From: Neobacillus cucumis
Lineage (GTDB): Bacteria; Bacillota; Bacilli; Bacillales_B; DSM-18226
Reading direction: 5' to 3'
DNA: 64,000 bases
Assembly: GCF_023715505.1 (NCBI RefSeq)
Contig: NZ_JAMBOH010000003.1
Coordinates: 310,001-374,000 of the forward strand
A program made the translations under genes and the position numbers. Of this stretch, positions 45,294 to 55,790 are shown piece by piece. The notes beneath the pieces were generated by a model. It did no database searches. It was not told the origin of the DNA and saw nothing but the letters and a program-made list of their open reading frames with translations. The stretch's first letter is position 1. Each line of letters starts with the position of its first letter.

Positions 45294-48116
45294 ATGAATG
45301 AAAAATTGCAAGCATGGATGGAAAAGGCAAAATCCATATTAGACTTGATTACCCATAAAAAAACGGTAAAAGGTGCACGAATTACCTATCAGGTTGTTTG
45401 GAACTTAATTCTCCTTGTACTGACTGTTGTCATTCTTGGCGGGTCCTTTGCTACAGGTGTTGGTGCAGGCTACTTTGCCTCACTGGTTAAAGATGAACCC
45501 GTCCGCTCGTATGCCAGTATGAAAAAGGATATTTATAACTATACCGAAACGTCAGATTTATATTTTGCTAATAATGTCTACCTTGGCAGGCTCAGGTCTG
45601 ATTTGGTCCGTGAAGAAGTAGAACTTGACCAAGTATCAACGGATTTAACCAATGCTGTAATAGCGACTGAAGATCAATACTTTTATCAGCATAAAGGGGT
45701 CGTACCGAAAGCGGTTTTTCGAGCTCTTTTTCAAGAAGTAACAAATTCCTCTGTTCAATCAGGTGGAAGCACCTTAACACAGCAATTGATTAAAAACCAG
45801 ATTTTAACGAATGAAGTCTCCTTTCAAAGAAAAGCCAATGAAATCTTACTTGCGCTTCGTTTAGAGAAATTCTTCAACAAAAAAGAAATATTAGAAGCGT
45901 ACCTCAATGTTTCCACCTTCGGAAGGAATTCTTCAGGTCAAAACATTGCCGGTGTTCAAGCAGCTGCAAAAGGTATTTTCGGAAAAAGCGCAAGTGATCT
46001 ATCACTGCCGCAAGCAGCCTTTATTGCCGGTCTTCCGCAAAGTCCGTTTGGTTATACACCATTTACAAGAGACGGTACAGTCAAAAACAATCTTGAGCCA
46101 GGACTTACGCGGATGAAAACCGTTTTAAAAAGAATGTTTGATGGTGGATACATTACTCAGCAGCAATATGCTGAAGCTTCTGCCTACGACATTACAAAAG
46201 ATTTTATCAAGCCTGTACCTAATCCGCTTGAAAAATACCCATGGCTTACATTTGAAATTGAAAAACGTTCTATCGAGACCCTTACCACTGTGCTGGCCAA
46301 AAAAGATGGGTACACAGAGAAGGATTTAGAAAATGACGACACTCTTTTTTATAAATATAAAACAATAGCCAATCATGACCTGCACCAAAATGGCTATAAG
46401 ATTTATACCACGATTGATAAAAATATTTATGATGCCATGCAGACAGTGAAGGATAATTATAAATACTACGGACCTGATAAAGCCGAAGTAAAGAAGGATC
46501 CAGAGACCGGAGATGAAATAACAGTAATGGAGCCGGTCGAGGTCGGTGCTGAGCTGATTGAAAACAAAACAGGTAAAATCATCAGTTTTGTTGCCGGAAG
46601 AAATTATGATAAACAGCAGCTTAATCACGCAACAAGTGCTGTCAGACAGAATGGTTCAACCATGAAACCGCTTCTAGTTTATGGTCCGGCCATTGAGTTA
46701 GGTAAGGCATCACCAGGAACGCCGCTGCCTGATGTGGCACTAAGTCTTGCCTATGGACGAAGCACACCTTGGCCGCGTAACTATGATTTAAGGTATAGCG
46801 GGATTGTTTCTGCCCGTTATGCATTAGCTAAATCATATAACGTACCTGCCGTTAAACTTTATAAAGAAATTGTGAATCAACAACCGGCAAAATATCTTGA
46901 AAAGATGGGCTTTACTTCGCTTAAAAAGCCGGACTATACGAATCTTGCAACTTCAATTGGTTCAATGGAAACAGGGGTAACGATTGAAGAAAATACAAAT
47001 GCCTTTAGTACATTTGCAAACGATGGAAAATTTATTGATGCCTATATGATTGATAAGATTGTCGATAAAGACGGCAAGATCGTTTATCAGCATGAAGTAA
47101 AACCCGTTGATGTCTTTAAACCTCAAACTGCTTATTTAACGCTTGATATGATGCGGGATGTTATTAAGATGGGGACTGCTTCTGGTGTGAAAAGTAAATT
47201 AAAGTTTAGTGCAGATTGGGCTGGTAAAACCGGAACTGGTAATGAGTATATCGATTCTTGGTTTGTTGCCACCAACCCTAATGTAACCTTTGGGATTTGG
47301 ACAGGTTACGATACACCTAAATCGTTAAAGACATCCGGAATGTCCTATAGTCAGCGTACAAATAATTTATGGGCAGAACTAATCAATGCCGCTTATGACA
47401 TCAAGCCGGATCTGGTGGATCCAAAGGACTCTTTCCAGATGCCAAATGGAATCGTAAAACGCTCTTATTGTGCTGTTTCCGGTATGCTGCCATCTGCAGC
47501 CTGTTCAAAAGCCGGATTAATTGAAAGTGATTATTTTAATGTTAATAATGTACCAACAAAAGTAGATGATAGTTTAGTGGAAGGAAAATTTGTCACTGTA
47601 GGTGGTAAAAAATATTTAGCCTTGGATTCCACACCGAATGAGTTTGCTCAGTTTGGTTTGGTTCTGAACCCGGACTTCATCACTAGAATGGTTGGAAGTA
47701 ATTTTAATAATTACAGTCAGTTGATACCAAATAGAGACCGTTGGGGAAAGGTACTTGTTCCTACTGCCAAAATGGTCGATAACGGCAAAAATCCGGATGG
47801 AGTTACTCTTTCAGTTTCCGGAAATACATTGTCCTGGTCCAAGTCAGGGGACAATGACGTAGTCGGTTACCGAGTATATCAAGGAGGTTCAAAGGTTGCT
47901 AGCATAAACAGCGGCTCAAAGCTGTCCTATACGGCTGGAAGTGGAACCTATCACGTAATTGCTGTGGATATTGCCGGCAATGTATCTGCAGCTTCCAATA
48001 CGGTTGAAGTTGGAGCTGCACCACCACCACCGTCTATACCTCCGACTACACCACCGGCACAGAAAGATAAAACAAACGTACCACAAAATCAGAAAAGTAA
48101 AACAACCGCACCATGA
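45294..48116 (+). CDS. Class A penicillin-binding protein (glycosyltransferase/transpeptidase)
   Basis: Polymerises and crosslinks peptidoglycan. About 940 residues. One membrane helix near 30-58, glycosyltransferase domain (about 90-290) with IATEDQYFYQHKGV and GGSTLTQQLIKNQIL, transpeptidase domain (about 420-690) with active-site serine in NGSTMKPL, SYN in AKSYNVPAV and KTGTGNEYIDSW. A C-terminal part (about 840-925) resembles a fibronectin type III fold, then a Pro/Thr tail. I start at ATG 45294 after GAGGTG; two in-frame starts lie 3 and 4 codons earlier. It resembles PBP1A/1B-like enzymes; which B. subtilis PBP it matches is not settled. Confidence 0.93.
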   Translation: MNEKLQAWMEKAKSILDLITHKKTVKGARITYQVVWNLILLVLTVVILGGSFATGVGAGYFASLVKDEPVRSYASMKKDIYNYTETSDLYFANNVYLGRLRSDLVREEVELDQVSTDLTNAVIATEDQYFYQHKGVVPKAVFRALFQEVTNSSVQSGGSTLTQQLIKNQILTNEVSFQRKANEILLALRLEKFFNKKEILEAYLNVSTFGRNSSGQNIAGVQAAAKGIFGKSASDLSLPQAAFIAGLPQSPFGYTPFTRDGTVKNNLEPGLTRMKTVLKRMFDGGYITQQQYAEASAYDITKDFIKPVPNPLEKYPWLTFEIEKRSIETLTTVLAKKDGYTEKDLENDDTLFYKYKTIANHDLHQNGYKIYTTIDKNIYDAMQTVKDNYKYYGPDKAEVKKDPETGDEITVMEPVEVGAELIENKTGKIISFVAGRNYDKQQLNHATSAVRQNGSTMKPLLVYGPAIELGKASPGTPLPDVALSLAYGRSTPWPRNYDLRYSGIVSARYALAKSYNVPAVKLYKEIVNQQPAKYLEKMGFTSLKKPDYTNLATSIGSMETGVTIEENTNAFSTFANDGKFIDAYMIDKIVDKDGKIVYQHEVKPVDVFKPQTAYLTLDMMRDVIKMGTASGVKSKLKFSADWAGKTGTGNEYIDSWFVATNPNVTFGIWTGYDTPKSLKTSGMSYSQRTNNLWAELINAAYDIKPDLVDPKDSFQMPNGIVKRSYCAVSGMLPSAACSKAGLIESDYFNVNNVPTKVDDSLVEGKFVTVGGKKYLALDSTPNEFAQFGLVLNPDFITRMVGSNFNNYSQLIPNRDRWGKVLVPTAKMVDNGKNPDGVTLSVSGNTLSWSKSGDNDVVGYRVYQGGSKVASINSGSKLSYTAGSGTYHVIAVDIAGNVSAASNTVEVGAAPPPPSIPPTTPPAQKDKTNVPQNQKSKTTAP

Positions 48117-48135
48117 TTGGTGCGGTTGTTTTTTT
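48101..48135. terminator. Bidirectional terminator between PBP gene and acsA
   Basis: AACAACCGCACC, 6-base loop, GGTGCGGTTGTT then TTTTT. It overlaps the ends of both convergent genes. Confidence 0.88.
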
Positions 48136-49852
48136 AATCTTCCATTGTTGAAAGATCGCCTGTCGGCAGGTTCAACTCCCATGCCTTTAATACCCGTCTC
48201 ATAATCTTACCGCTTCTAGTTTTCGGTAATTTATCACGGAAGTCAATTTCTCTAGGAGCTGCGTGGGCGGCGAGACCCCTCTTAACAAATTGTCTAATCT
48301 CTTCTTTTAGTTCTTCAGACGCTTCAAAACCGTCCCGTAAAGCGACAAAAGCCTTAATAATTTCACCGCGGACAGGATCCGGTTTACCAATAACCCCTGC
48401 TTCTGCAACAGCCGGGTGCTCAACGAGTTTACTTTCTACTTCAAACGGACCTACACGCTCTCCGGATGTCATAATAACATCATCAACCCTGCCTTGAAAC
48501 CAAAAGTATCCATCTTCATCCATATAAGCAGAGTCCCCTGAAACATACCAGTCACCAGGCATAAAGTAGGATTCATACTTTTCTTGATTATTCCAAATGG
48601 TTTGCATCATCGATGGCCAGCCCTTTTTAATAGCTAGATTGCCCATTCGATATGGAGGCAGTTCATTTCCTTGATTATCAACAATCGCCGCTTGCACTCC
48701 AGGAATTGGTTTCCCCATTGAACCAGGCTTAATGGCCATACAAGGATAATTACTAATTAGCTGTGCACCCGTTTCCGTCATCCACCAGTTATCATGGATC
48801 CGCTTATTAAAGACCTTAACTCCCCACTTCACCACTTCTGGATTCAACGGTTCACCTACACTTAGGATATGACGCAGACTGCTTAAATCAAATTTCTTAA
48901 CTAGTTCATCTCCTGCTCCCATTAGCATTCTAAATGCAGTTGGTGCACTATACCATACGGTAACTCCAAAGTCTTCAATCATTTGATACCAGGACTCAGG
49001 GCTAAAACGGCCGCCGACGATGACGTTTGAAGTGCCTGTTAACCAAGGTCCAAAGATACCATAGGATGTACCTGTCACCCAGCCAGGATCGGCGGTGCAC
49101 CAGTATACATCATCTTCTTTTAAATCTAAAACCCATTTTGCAGTTTGGTAATGTTGAATCATGGCATTATGTACATGCAATACTCCTTTAGGCTTCCCAG
49201 TTGATCCAGATGTATAGTGCAGGATCAGACCATCTCTCCGATCAACCCACTCTATCGTAAGTTCTTTGCTTGCTGTCTTAAATTTATCTAAAAAGTCAAT
49301 TGTTAATCCTTGCTCTTCTACCTGATTCCCTATCACAAAGATATGCTTTAAGGCCGGTAAATCTTGAACAGGGACACGTTCTAACAAATCGGGGGTTGTG
49401 ACTAAGACTTTTGCTTCACTGTCTTGCAGCCTGTCTCGTACCGCTCCCTCCATAAATGCCTCAAATAATGGGCCAACAATAGCTCCCAGCTTAATCGCAC
49501 CTAAAACAGTAAAGTAAAGTTCCGGTGAACGCGGCATAAAAATGAAAACACGGTCTCCCTTTTCCACATCTCCATAGGATTTCAAAACATTTGCTGCCTT
49601 ATTGGAGAGATCCTTCATTTCCTTAAAAGTGTACTTTTCATCTCTAGAACCGTCACGGTAGTATAGAGCTATCTTATTCTTCCGGAAGGTTTCCGCATGG
49701 CGATCAATTGCCTCATACGCCAAATTCACAAGCCCTGTTTCACTCCAGGAAAATTCCTTTTCTGCTTCCTTCCAGTCAAACCGTTCGTACATTTCCTCAT
49801 AACTGCCAAGATTAAACTCACCTTTCACAGCTGGTAGCGCTTCCACTTTCAT
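48134..49852 (-). CDS. acsA: Acetyl-CoA synthetase (AMP-forming)
   Basis: Activates acetate to acetyl-CoA for reuse. 572 residues, the length of the B. subtilis enzyme. Adenylation motifs: YTSGSTGKPKGVLHVHNAM, YWCTADPGWVTG, WWMTETGAQ, VDDVIMTSGERVGPFEVE, and the catalytic lysine in LPKTRSGKIMRRVLK that AcuA acetylates. I start at ATG 49852, just after GAGGAGGAG. Divergent from acuABC, whose products switch this enzyme off and on. Confidence 0.96.
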   Translation of the reverse strand: MKVEALPAVKGEFNLGSYEEMYERFDWKEAEKEFSWSETGLVNLAYEAIDRHAETFRKNKIALYYRDGSRDEKYTFKEMKDLSNKAANVLKSYGDVEKGDRVFIFMPRSPELYFTVLGAIKLGAIVGPLFEAFMEGAVRDRLQDSEAKVLVTTPDLLERVPVQDLPALKHIFVIGNQVEEQGLTIDFLDKFKTASKELTIEWVDRRDGLILHYTSGSTGKPKGVLHVHNAMIQHYQTAKWVLDLKEDDVYWCTADPGWVTGTSYGIFGPWLTGTSNVIVGGRFSPESWYQMIEDFGVTVWYSAPTAFRMLMGAGDELVKKFDLSSLRHILSVGEPLNPEVVKWGVKVFNKRIHDNWWMTETGAQLISNYPCMAIKPGSMGKPIPGVQAAIVDNQGNELPPYRMGNLAIKKGWPSMMQTIWNNQEKYESYFMPGDWYVSGDSAYMDEDGYFWFQGRVDDVIMTSGERVGPFEVESKLVEHPAVAEAGVIGKPDPVRGEIIKAFVALRDGFEASEELKEEIRQFVKRGLAAHAAPREIDFRDKLPKTRSGKIMRRVLKAWELNLPTGDLSTMED

Positions 49853-50052
49853 CTGATTCTCCTCCTCATTTGCTAGTATGAGATAATTATAGTACAAAAG
49901 AGAACTATTCACAATTTTAAAAATACTTTTTTCTTGAATTTTATGGATTACCTCCTATTTACTTACATAAAAACTTTTTGAAATTTCTTTTTTCTAATAG
50001 TTTTTATGTATAATAGAATTGATACACAACCATCTCTCGAGTAGGTGACAGT

Positions 50053-50685
50053 ATGGAACACAAAAAAACATACAATGCCAAAGAACTAAAAACCCCTCAT
50101 GGAAACATAATTATTGAGGGCCCAATACCATCGGATCAACTGGCAGGATATGAATTTCATCAAGACCTCGTGGCATTTCGACAGCCTGAGCAACAACACG
50201 AGGCGTTAATTGGAATTGCTGACCTTCCAGAGGGAAGAATCATTATTGCTAGGGATTTGCATACCATTGTTGGATATGCAACTTATCTTTATCCTGATCC
50301 TCTGGAGCGATGGTCTGAGGGGAAAATGGATAATTTGATTGAACTAGGGGCCATCGAAGTAATTCCTAAATTCAGAGGCTGTTCGGTCGGAAAAAATCTC
50401 CTAGTCGTCTCCATGATGGATGATGCCATGGACGATTATATTACCATTACAACTGAATATTATTGGCATTGGGATTTAAAAGGTACAGGATTAAATGTCT
50501 GGGATTATCGAAAGGTCATGGAGAAAATGATGAACGCTGGCGGCCTGGAGTGGTATGCAACAGATGACCCTGAGATTTGCTCTCATCCAGCCAACTGTCT
50601 AATGGCACGGATAGGCAAAAGAATAGGTGCTGATTCTATTCAACAATTTGACCGGCTTAGGTTTATGAATCGATTTATGTACTAA
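50053..50685 (+). CDS. acuA: Acetyltransferase AcuA (GNAT)
   Basis: Acetylates the active-site lysine of AcsA, inactivating it. 210 residues of the GNAT type; the acetyl-CoA loop region is EVIPKFRGCSVGKNLL. First of the acuABC unit, divergent from acsA with 200 bases between. The ATG follows GTAGGTGACAGT. A TATAAT box lies about 45 bases upstream with a poor -35. The stop is followed at once by a decayed hairpin repeat. Confidence 0.92.
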   Translation: MEHKKTYNAKELKTPHGNIIIEGPIPSDQLAGYEFHQDLVAFRQPEQQHEALIGIADLPEGRIIIARDLHTIVGYATYLYPDPLERWSEGKMDNLIELGAIEVIPKFRGCSVGKNLLVVSMMDDAMDDYITITTEYYWHWDLKGTGLNVWDYRKVMEKMMNAGGLEWYATDDPEICSHPANCLMARIGKRIGADSIQQFDRLRFMNRFMY

Positions 50686-50745
50686 AAGCGAAAGCGTCTA
50701 TTAGCGCTGTGCACTTGCTGTTGGCTGCATGATCCAGACAGCTTA
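50686..50745 (+). repeat. Decayed fragment of the hairpin repeat (R7)
   Basis: AAAGCGAAAGCGTCTATTAGCGCT, starting at the acuA stop codon. Only the left end is recognisable. Confidence 0.4.
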
Positions 50746-50770
50746 AACTTTTTGTTTGAGGGTGATTTGA

Positions 50771-51418
50771 ATGATAATAGAAGAAATCATGAAAACAGAT
50801 GTTGCCGTCCTTTTTCCCGCAGATACGATCGCAGATGCTATCCAATTAATGGATACACGAAAGATTCGTCACATTCCAATTGTAGATCAAGATCGGCATT
50901 TACAAGGCCTGATAACCGTAGCAAATATAAGTGAAGCAACCCCCTCCATCTTTCACGCAAATGAACATCCAGAAGATTTAAAAAAACCATTAGAAACGAT
51001 TATGGAGAAAAATGTCATCACAGGGCATCCACTAGATTTTGTCGAAGAAGCTGCCGGTCTGTTTTATGAACACAAAATTAGCTGTATCCCGATTATTCAT
51101 GACGGAAAGCTAGTCGGAATCGTAACAGAAACCGATTTACTTCGGACAATGGTTGAGTTAACAGGCGCACACCAGCCAGGTTCGCAAATCGAAATCAAGG
51201 TTCCTAATCTCACCGGAGTACTGAGTGATATTACGGCTGTGATAAAAAAGAAAAACGCGAATATCCTAAGTGTCCTCGTTTACCCAGATAAAAAGGATGA
51301 TCATTATAAAATACTTGTCTTAAGGGTGCAAACCATGAACCCGACAGCACTCATTCAAGATCTAAAACAAGCAGGCCATCAGGTCTTATGGCCCAACCTT
51401 CCGGGGATATCATCATGA
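50771..51418 (+). CDS. acuB: CBS-ACT protein AcuB
   Basis: 215 residues: two CBS domains (about 1-130: MKTDVAVLFPADTIADAIQ, KIRHIPIVDQD, VGIVTETDLLRTM) and a C-terminal ACT domain (about 140-210, QIEIKVPNLTGVLSDITAVI). Nucleotide-binding regulator in the acu operon; its exact role in acetoin/acetate use is not established. Its stop overlaps the acuC start (ATGA). Confidence 0.92.
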   Translation: MIIEEIMKTDVAVLFPADTIADAIQLMDTRKIRHIPIVDQDRHLQGLITVANISEATPSIFHANEHPEDLKKPLETIMEKNVITGHPLDFVEEAAGLFYEHKISCIPIIHDGKLVGIVTETDLLRTMVELTGAHQPGSQIEIKVPNLTGVLSDITAVIKKKNANILSVLVYPDKKDDHYKILVLRVQTMNPTALIQDLKQAGHQVLWPNLPGISS

Positions 51419-52587
51419 GTGATCAATGCTCCTTTATTTTTTCAGAAGAACTGCTAAAGTATAAATTTAATGATAATCATCCTTTTAATCAATTCCGGCT
51501 GCAATTGACCGTTGACCTCTTACATCAAATACATGCTTTATCACCTGAACAGATTATACCACCAAAGATGGCATCTGAAGAGGAATTAGCGCTAGTCCAT
51601 GACCGATGTTATATAGAGGCTGTGAAAAAGGCAGGAGAGGGAACTCTTCCGAAAGAAGTTGCTGAAAACTATGGGTTAGGTACAGAGGATACCCCCATAT
51701 TCCCTCATATGCATGAAGCCAGTTCCTTACTTGTTGGCGGGACTTTAATGGCTGTGGACCAAGTCATGACAGGAAAAGCTCTGCATGCCCTTCACCTTGG
51801 CGGAGGGTTACATCACGGTTTCCGCGGTAAAGCCTCAGGATTCTGTGTCTATAATGATAGCTCTGTTGCCATTAAATACTTGCAGGAAAAGTATCATGCC
51901 CGAGTATTATATGTCGATACAGATGCCCACCACGGTGATGGTGTTCAATGGTCGTTTTATGATGACCCTAATGTTTGTACACTCTCTATTCATGAGACAG
52001 GGAGATACCTGTTTCCTGGTACAGGCAGCATCAATGAACGTGGACAAGGTCTCGGATACGGTTATTCGTTTAATATTCCTGTCGATGCCTTTACCGAAGA
52101 TGAATCGTGGCTGCATGTTTACACAGAATCTATCAAAGAAGTGGCTGAATTTTTTAAACCAGATGTCATCCTTACCCAGAACGGCGCTGACTCCCATTAT
52201 TATGACCCCTTAACACATTTATCTGCAACGATGAAAATATATCGGGAAATACCCCGGCTTGCACATGAGATTGCCCATCAATACTGTAATGGCAGGTGGA
52301 TCGCTGTCGGTGGAGGCGGGTATGACATCTGGCGTGTGGTGCCAAGGGCATGGGCACTGATTTGGCTTGAAATGACAGAGAATATGATAGGTTATGGCCG
52401 ATTGCCAGAAGGGTGGATAAATCAATGGCAAAAGGTATCCCCTATTCCGCTGCCAATGGAATGGGATGACCCTGAAGGGATCTATACTCCGATCCCAAGA
52501 AAAGCAGAAATTACCGAAAAGAATTTACTAACACTTGAAAAAGCTCTTTTCCCTATTCGGGATCAGCAAAAAACTGGATACAAATAA
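51415..52587 (+). CDS. acuC: Deacetylase AcuC (class I histone-deacetylase-like)
   Basis: Removes the acetyl group AcuA adds to AcsA, restoring activity. 390 residues: GGGLHHGFRGKASGFCVYND with active-site histidines, YVDTDAHHGDGVQWSFYDD as metal site, TQNGADSHYYDPLTHL and GGGGYDIWR. I start at ATG 51415, overlapping the acuB stop by ATGA. In B. subtilis the motility stator genes motPS follow; here the stop is followed directly by two tandem hairpin repeats. Confidence 0.95.
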   Translation: MSDQCSFIFSEELLKYKFNDNHPFNQFRLQLTVDLLHQIHALSPEQIIPPKMASEEELALVHDRCYIEAVKKAGEGTLPKEVAENYGLGTEDTPIFPHMHEASSLLVGGTLMAVDQVMTGKALHALHLGGGLHHGFRGKASGFCVYNDSSVAIKYLQEKYHARVLYVDTDAHHGDGVQWSFYDDPNVCTLSIHETGRYLFPGTGSINERGQGLGYGYSFNIPVDAFTEDESWLHVYTESIKEVAEFFKPDVILTQNGADSHYYDPLTHLSATMKIYREIPRLAHEIAHQYCNGRWIAVGGGGYDIWRVVPRAWALIWLEMTENMIGYGRLPEGWINQWQKVSPIPLPMEWDDPEGIYTPIPRKAEITEKNLLTLEKALFPIRDQQKTGYK

Positions 52588-52745
52588 GAAAAGCGCAAGG
52601 CGCCCGCCTATCGGCGACAAGCACAAGACGAGCCGGCCGAAAGGTTGTTCTTTAACCTTTTGGCCGGATTGGCTTGTGACCTCGAGCCGATGGCGCCTGG
52701 AGCTGGACAATTCTCGAAGTCAAAATTTATACTTTCTTATCTCTT
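52588..52745 (+). repeat. Dispersed hairpin repeat, standard copy (R8), tandem with R9
   Basis: Starts GAAAAGCGCAAGGCGCCCGCC at the base after the acuC stop, ends GGAGCTGGACAATTCTCGAAG plus a tail ending TTATACTTTCTTATC. Stems CACAAG/CTTGTG and GAAAGGTT/AACCTTTT replace CATAAG/CTTATG and AGAAGGCT/AGCCTTCT of R2, so changes are paired. Confidence 0.88.
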
Positions 52746-53112
52746 AAGAAAAGCGCAAACGCCTTGGTCAGCCCCGATATAGGGCGACTTGTCGACTGGC
52801 CGGCGAAAGCAGGGTCAAAGACTAGTCGCCTTAATGCGTACAGAAAGCGATAGCTTTCTGTAGCCAAGCATAAGACGAGCCGGCCGAAAGGTTGCTTTTT
52901 AACCTTTGGACGGATTGTCCTAAATGTGGAGGCGACTGTCCTGGGACTCTAGGCTAAGACGTACCCTGAAAGAAGGCACTTTTTGCCTTCTTCAGGGGAT
53001 GGCTAGACTTGCGTGCCAAGAAGCCGCAACTGGATAAGCTGTAGACCATCGAGGGGCTAGGCGCTGGAGCTACACAATTCTCAAAAGTTAAAAACTTTTA
53101 TACTTTTTTATC
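52746..53112 (+). repeat. Dispersed hairpin repeat, long copy (R9)
   Basis: GAAAAGCGCAAACGCCTTGG ... GGCGCTGGAGCTACACAATTC with the tail AAAAACTTTTATACTTTTTT. Same long class as R5 (20331-20685), with shared interior blocks such as GATATAGGGCGA, AAGACTAGTCGCC and CAACTGGATAAGC. Confidence 0.88.
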
Positions 53113-53121
53113 TCATAAGAA

Positions 53122-53153
53122 AGGGGTTGGCAGTTAGATGCCAACCCACTTTT
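53122..53153. terminator. Terminator between acuC repeats and ccpA
   Basis: GGGTTGGCAG, 5-base loop, TGCCAACCC then ACTTTTTTATTTT. The T run is on the plus side. Confidence 0.75.
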
Positions 53154-54152
53154 TTATTTTGTCGATTTACGATGTTCAATTCGGTGTGGTAATACAACGA
53201 TTGGATCACTAGTCTTATCTTTATTCATCAATTTAGTTAGAAGACGCATGGAAACTGCACCAATATCATATAACGGCTGAACAATCGTTGTCAGCTGCGG
53301 GCGCACCATTAGTGACAACCGGGTATTGTCTGAGGTAATAACCTCAAAGTCTTCAGGGATATGGAAACCTTTGTCCTCTGCCCCATGAACAACGCCAAGT
53401 GCCATTTCATCAGAGCCAACTAAAATGGCCGTAGGCCTGTCTGCTGCTTCCAATAACTTTTCGAAGGCTTCGATTCCAGAATCATACGTGTAGTCACCTT
53501 CAACGATTAGTTCTTCATTGTATGGAAGACCTGCATCTTGAAGTGCTCTTTGATAGCCCTTTAATTTTTTCTGAGCATTTTTTGGCTCATGAAGAGGTCC
53601 AACCACAAAAGCAATATGTTTATGACCCTTTTCCACAAACTCTTTCACACAATCATAGACTGCTGCTTCATAATCAATATTAACTGAAGGGATTTGATTA
53701 GATTCTTCAATAGAACCAGCAAGGACAATCGGTACTGGAGATTTACCGAACTCTTCTACATGGTCAGCAGTAATATTACCACCCATGAAAACAATCCCAT
53801 CTACCTGTTTTCCAAGCATGGTATTAAGTAAATGAAGTTCTTTGTCTTTATTTTGGTCTGAATTACTTAAAATGATATTGTACTTATACATTGTCGCAAT
53901 ATCCTCAATACCACGGGCCAACTCTGCAAAAAAGATGTTGGAAATGTCAGGAATAATAACTCCAACCGTAGTGGTTTTCTTACTAGCCAATCCTCTTGCC
54001 ACGGCATTTGGACGGTAGCCTAATCTTTCGATTACTTCTAATACTTTTTTACGGGTTACTGGTTTTACATTTGGGTTTCCATTGACTACACGGGAAACAG
54101 TTGCCATTGATACGTTAGCTTCCCTTGCCACATCATAAATTGTGATATTCAC
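53154..54152 (-). CDS. ccpA: Catabolite control protein A
   Basis: LacI-family master regulator of carbon catabolite control; with HPr-Ser-P it binds cre sites. 332 residues: helix-turn-helix [20 protein letters not shown] and [17 protein letters not shown], hinge [18 protein letters not shown], then the periplasmic-binding-like core. Its predicted targets in this window include cre sites at citZ, pfkA and ackA. The ATG follows AAAAGGTG. A weak promoter (TTAAGT-18-TATTAT) may lie upstream in the 290-base gap to aroA. Confidence 0.97.
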   Translation of the reverse strand: MNITIYDVAREANVSMATVSRVVNGNPNVKPVTRKKVLEVIERLGYRPNAVARGLASKKTTTVGVIIPDISNIFFAELARGIEDIATMYKYNIILSNSDQNKDKELHLLNTMLGKQVDGIVFMGGNITADHVEEFGKSPVPIVLAGSIEESNQIPSVNIDYEAAVYDCVKEFVEKGHKHIAFVVGPLHEPKNAQKKLKGYQRALQDAGLPYNEELIVEGDYTYDSGIEAFEKLLEAADRPTAILVGSDEMALGVVHGAEDKGFHIPEDFEVITSDNTRLSLMVRPQLTTIVQPLYDIGAVSMRLLTKLMNKDKTSDPIVVLPHRIEHRKSTK

Positions 54153-54380
54153 CTTTTATACACTCTCCTAGAACGAACATTGTTTTTCTTTATTTTACAT
54201 CTGTTTGCAAAAAACTAGTCATAATTATTTGCCTGTCTATTTTCACTTTCCTAAGTACCGTCCGGGATTACTTCTTTGTGATATAATAAACAATCTTCAT
54301 ATGTACTTAATGATACGACAACTAGATTAAAGCCGCAATTGAAAAAGTCAATATTTTATTAAAAACGTTCGAAAATATGA

Positions 54381-54411
54381 AAAAACCTTCCGCAATTCAT
54401 TGCAGAAGGCC
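54381..54411 (-). terminator. Terminator of aroA
   Basis: On the minus strand GGCCTTCTGCAAT / TTGCGGAAGG followed by TTTTTTC. Confidence 0.78.
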
Positions 54412-54441
54412 TTCGATTACTGGTTTGCTCGTTTGTGAACT

Positions 54442-55518
54442 TTAGATATTAACAAAATTTGATGCTAATAATTGATTATAGAATTCATCAAATTGCTTAA
54501 GATCCATCTGCTGCTGAGAATCTGAAAGGGCTACGGCTGGATCTGGGTGAACTTCCGCCATAACTCCGTCTGCACCGATCGCAATAGCAGCTTTCGCGCA
54601 TGGGAGTAATAAATCTCTTCTTCCAGTTGAATGGGTTACGTCCACCATAACTGGTAAATGTGTTTCTTTTTTCAGAATTGGAACAGCAGAAATATCTAAT
54701 GTATTTCTTGTTGCACGTTCATATGTTCTGATACCACGTTCACAAAGGATGATCTGGCCATTTCCTTGAGCCATAATGTATTCTGCTGCATTAATAAACT
54801 CTTCAATTGTAGCAGCAAGACCTCTTTTTAAAAGTATAGGCTTGTTAACCGCACCAGCAGCTTTTAATAACTCAAAGTTCTGCATATTTCTGGCACCAAT
54901 TTGAATGACATCGATGTAATCACAAGCCATTTCAATATCTGCCGGATTGACGATTTCACTAATGACTGCCATATCATATTCGTCAGCCACACGTTTTAAG
55001 ATTTTTAACCCCTCTACTCCTAGACCTTGGAAATCATATGGAGAAGTTCTTGGTTTATAGGCACCGCCTCGAAGAAGCTTTAAGCCTTTTTCTTTCATAG
55101 CCTTAGCAACAGTGGCTACCTGCTCATAGGACTCAACAGAACAAGGACCAAAAACAAAATGCTGTTTTCCATCCCCGATACTTTCACCCTTCAATGTAAC
55201 AATCGTATCTTCAGGTTTTTTCTTTCTGGATACAAGTAAGGCCTTTTCATGATCATCCTTCTGTAAGTCAAGCCCCGCTTTAAAAATTTCCTTAAAAAGA
55301 TGATCAATGGTTGAATCCTCAAATGGTCCATCATTATGTTCTTTAATTACTTCAAGCATTTTTCTTTCGCGGACTGGATCGTAGCGATAAACCCCCTGAT
55401 TCCCTTTAACTCGTCCAATCTCTTGAACAAGTTGTGCTCTTTCGTTAATTAGTTTCAATAATTCCAAGTTAACTTCATCAACACGATTCCTCAGTTGATC
55501 CAATTCAGTATTGCTCAT
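54442..55518 (-). CDS. aroA: Bifunctional chorismate mutase / DAHP synthase
   Basis: First step of aromatic amino-acid synthesis (PEP plus erythrose 4-phosphate to DAHP), with a chorismate mutase domain that senses end products. 358 residues. The N-terminal mutase (about 1-90) has [18 protein letters not shown] and [13 protein letters not shown]; the synthase has [50 protein letters not shown] and [13 protein letters not shown] start at ATG 55518 after GGGGCG. Known as aroA or aroG in Bacilli. Confidence 0.96.
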   Translation of the reverse strand: MSNTELDQLRNRVDEVNLELLKLINERAQLVQEIGRVKGNQGVYRYDPVRERKMLEVIKEHNDGPFEDSTIDHLFKEIFKAGLDLQKDDHEKALLVSRKKKPEDTIVTLKGESIGDGKQHFVFGPCSVESYEQVATVAKAMKEKGLKLLRGGAYKPRTSPYDFQGLGVEGLKILKRVADEYDMAVISEIVNPADIEMACDYIDVIQIGARNMQNFELLKAAGAVNKPILLKRGLAATIEEFINAAEYIMAQGNGQIILCERGIRTYERATRNTLDISAVPILKKETHLPVMVDVTHSTGRRDLLLPCAKAAIAIGADGVMAEVHPDPAVALSDSQQQMDLKQFDEFYNQLLASNFVNI

Positions 55519-55790
55519 TATTCGCCCCGTCCTTCCTTTTTGCAAATCATTTTCTTTTCGAATGTATAGATGCTATTCTCTTTTAAAGATAATGACTTAC
55601 AAGCTTAAAGTTTTAAAATTTTATAATATTTGAATAATTAGGCTTATTATAGCTGAAAAATAATCTTTTGTCACTTGTTTTTTCTTTAACAATTAAACGC
55701 TTTTAAGCACTAAAGTAAATTAACTTATAATAGAGTAATATATGCCCATTAGTCATTAATGTTTCTTAAAATTTTAAATTTACATAAAGT

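Noticed and set aside
49853..50052. cre between acsA and acuA
   Set aside because: Expected from B. subtilis, but no CG-centred match was found in the gap.
52535..52747. 70-codon plus frame across the acuC end
   Set aside because: Runs from acuC into a repeat; codes for hairpin sequence only.
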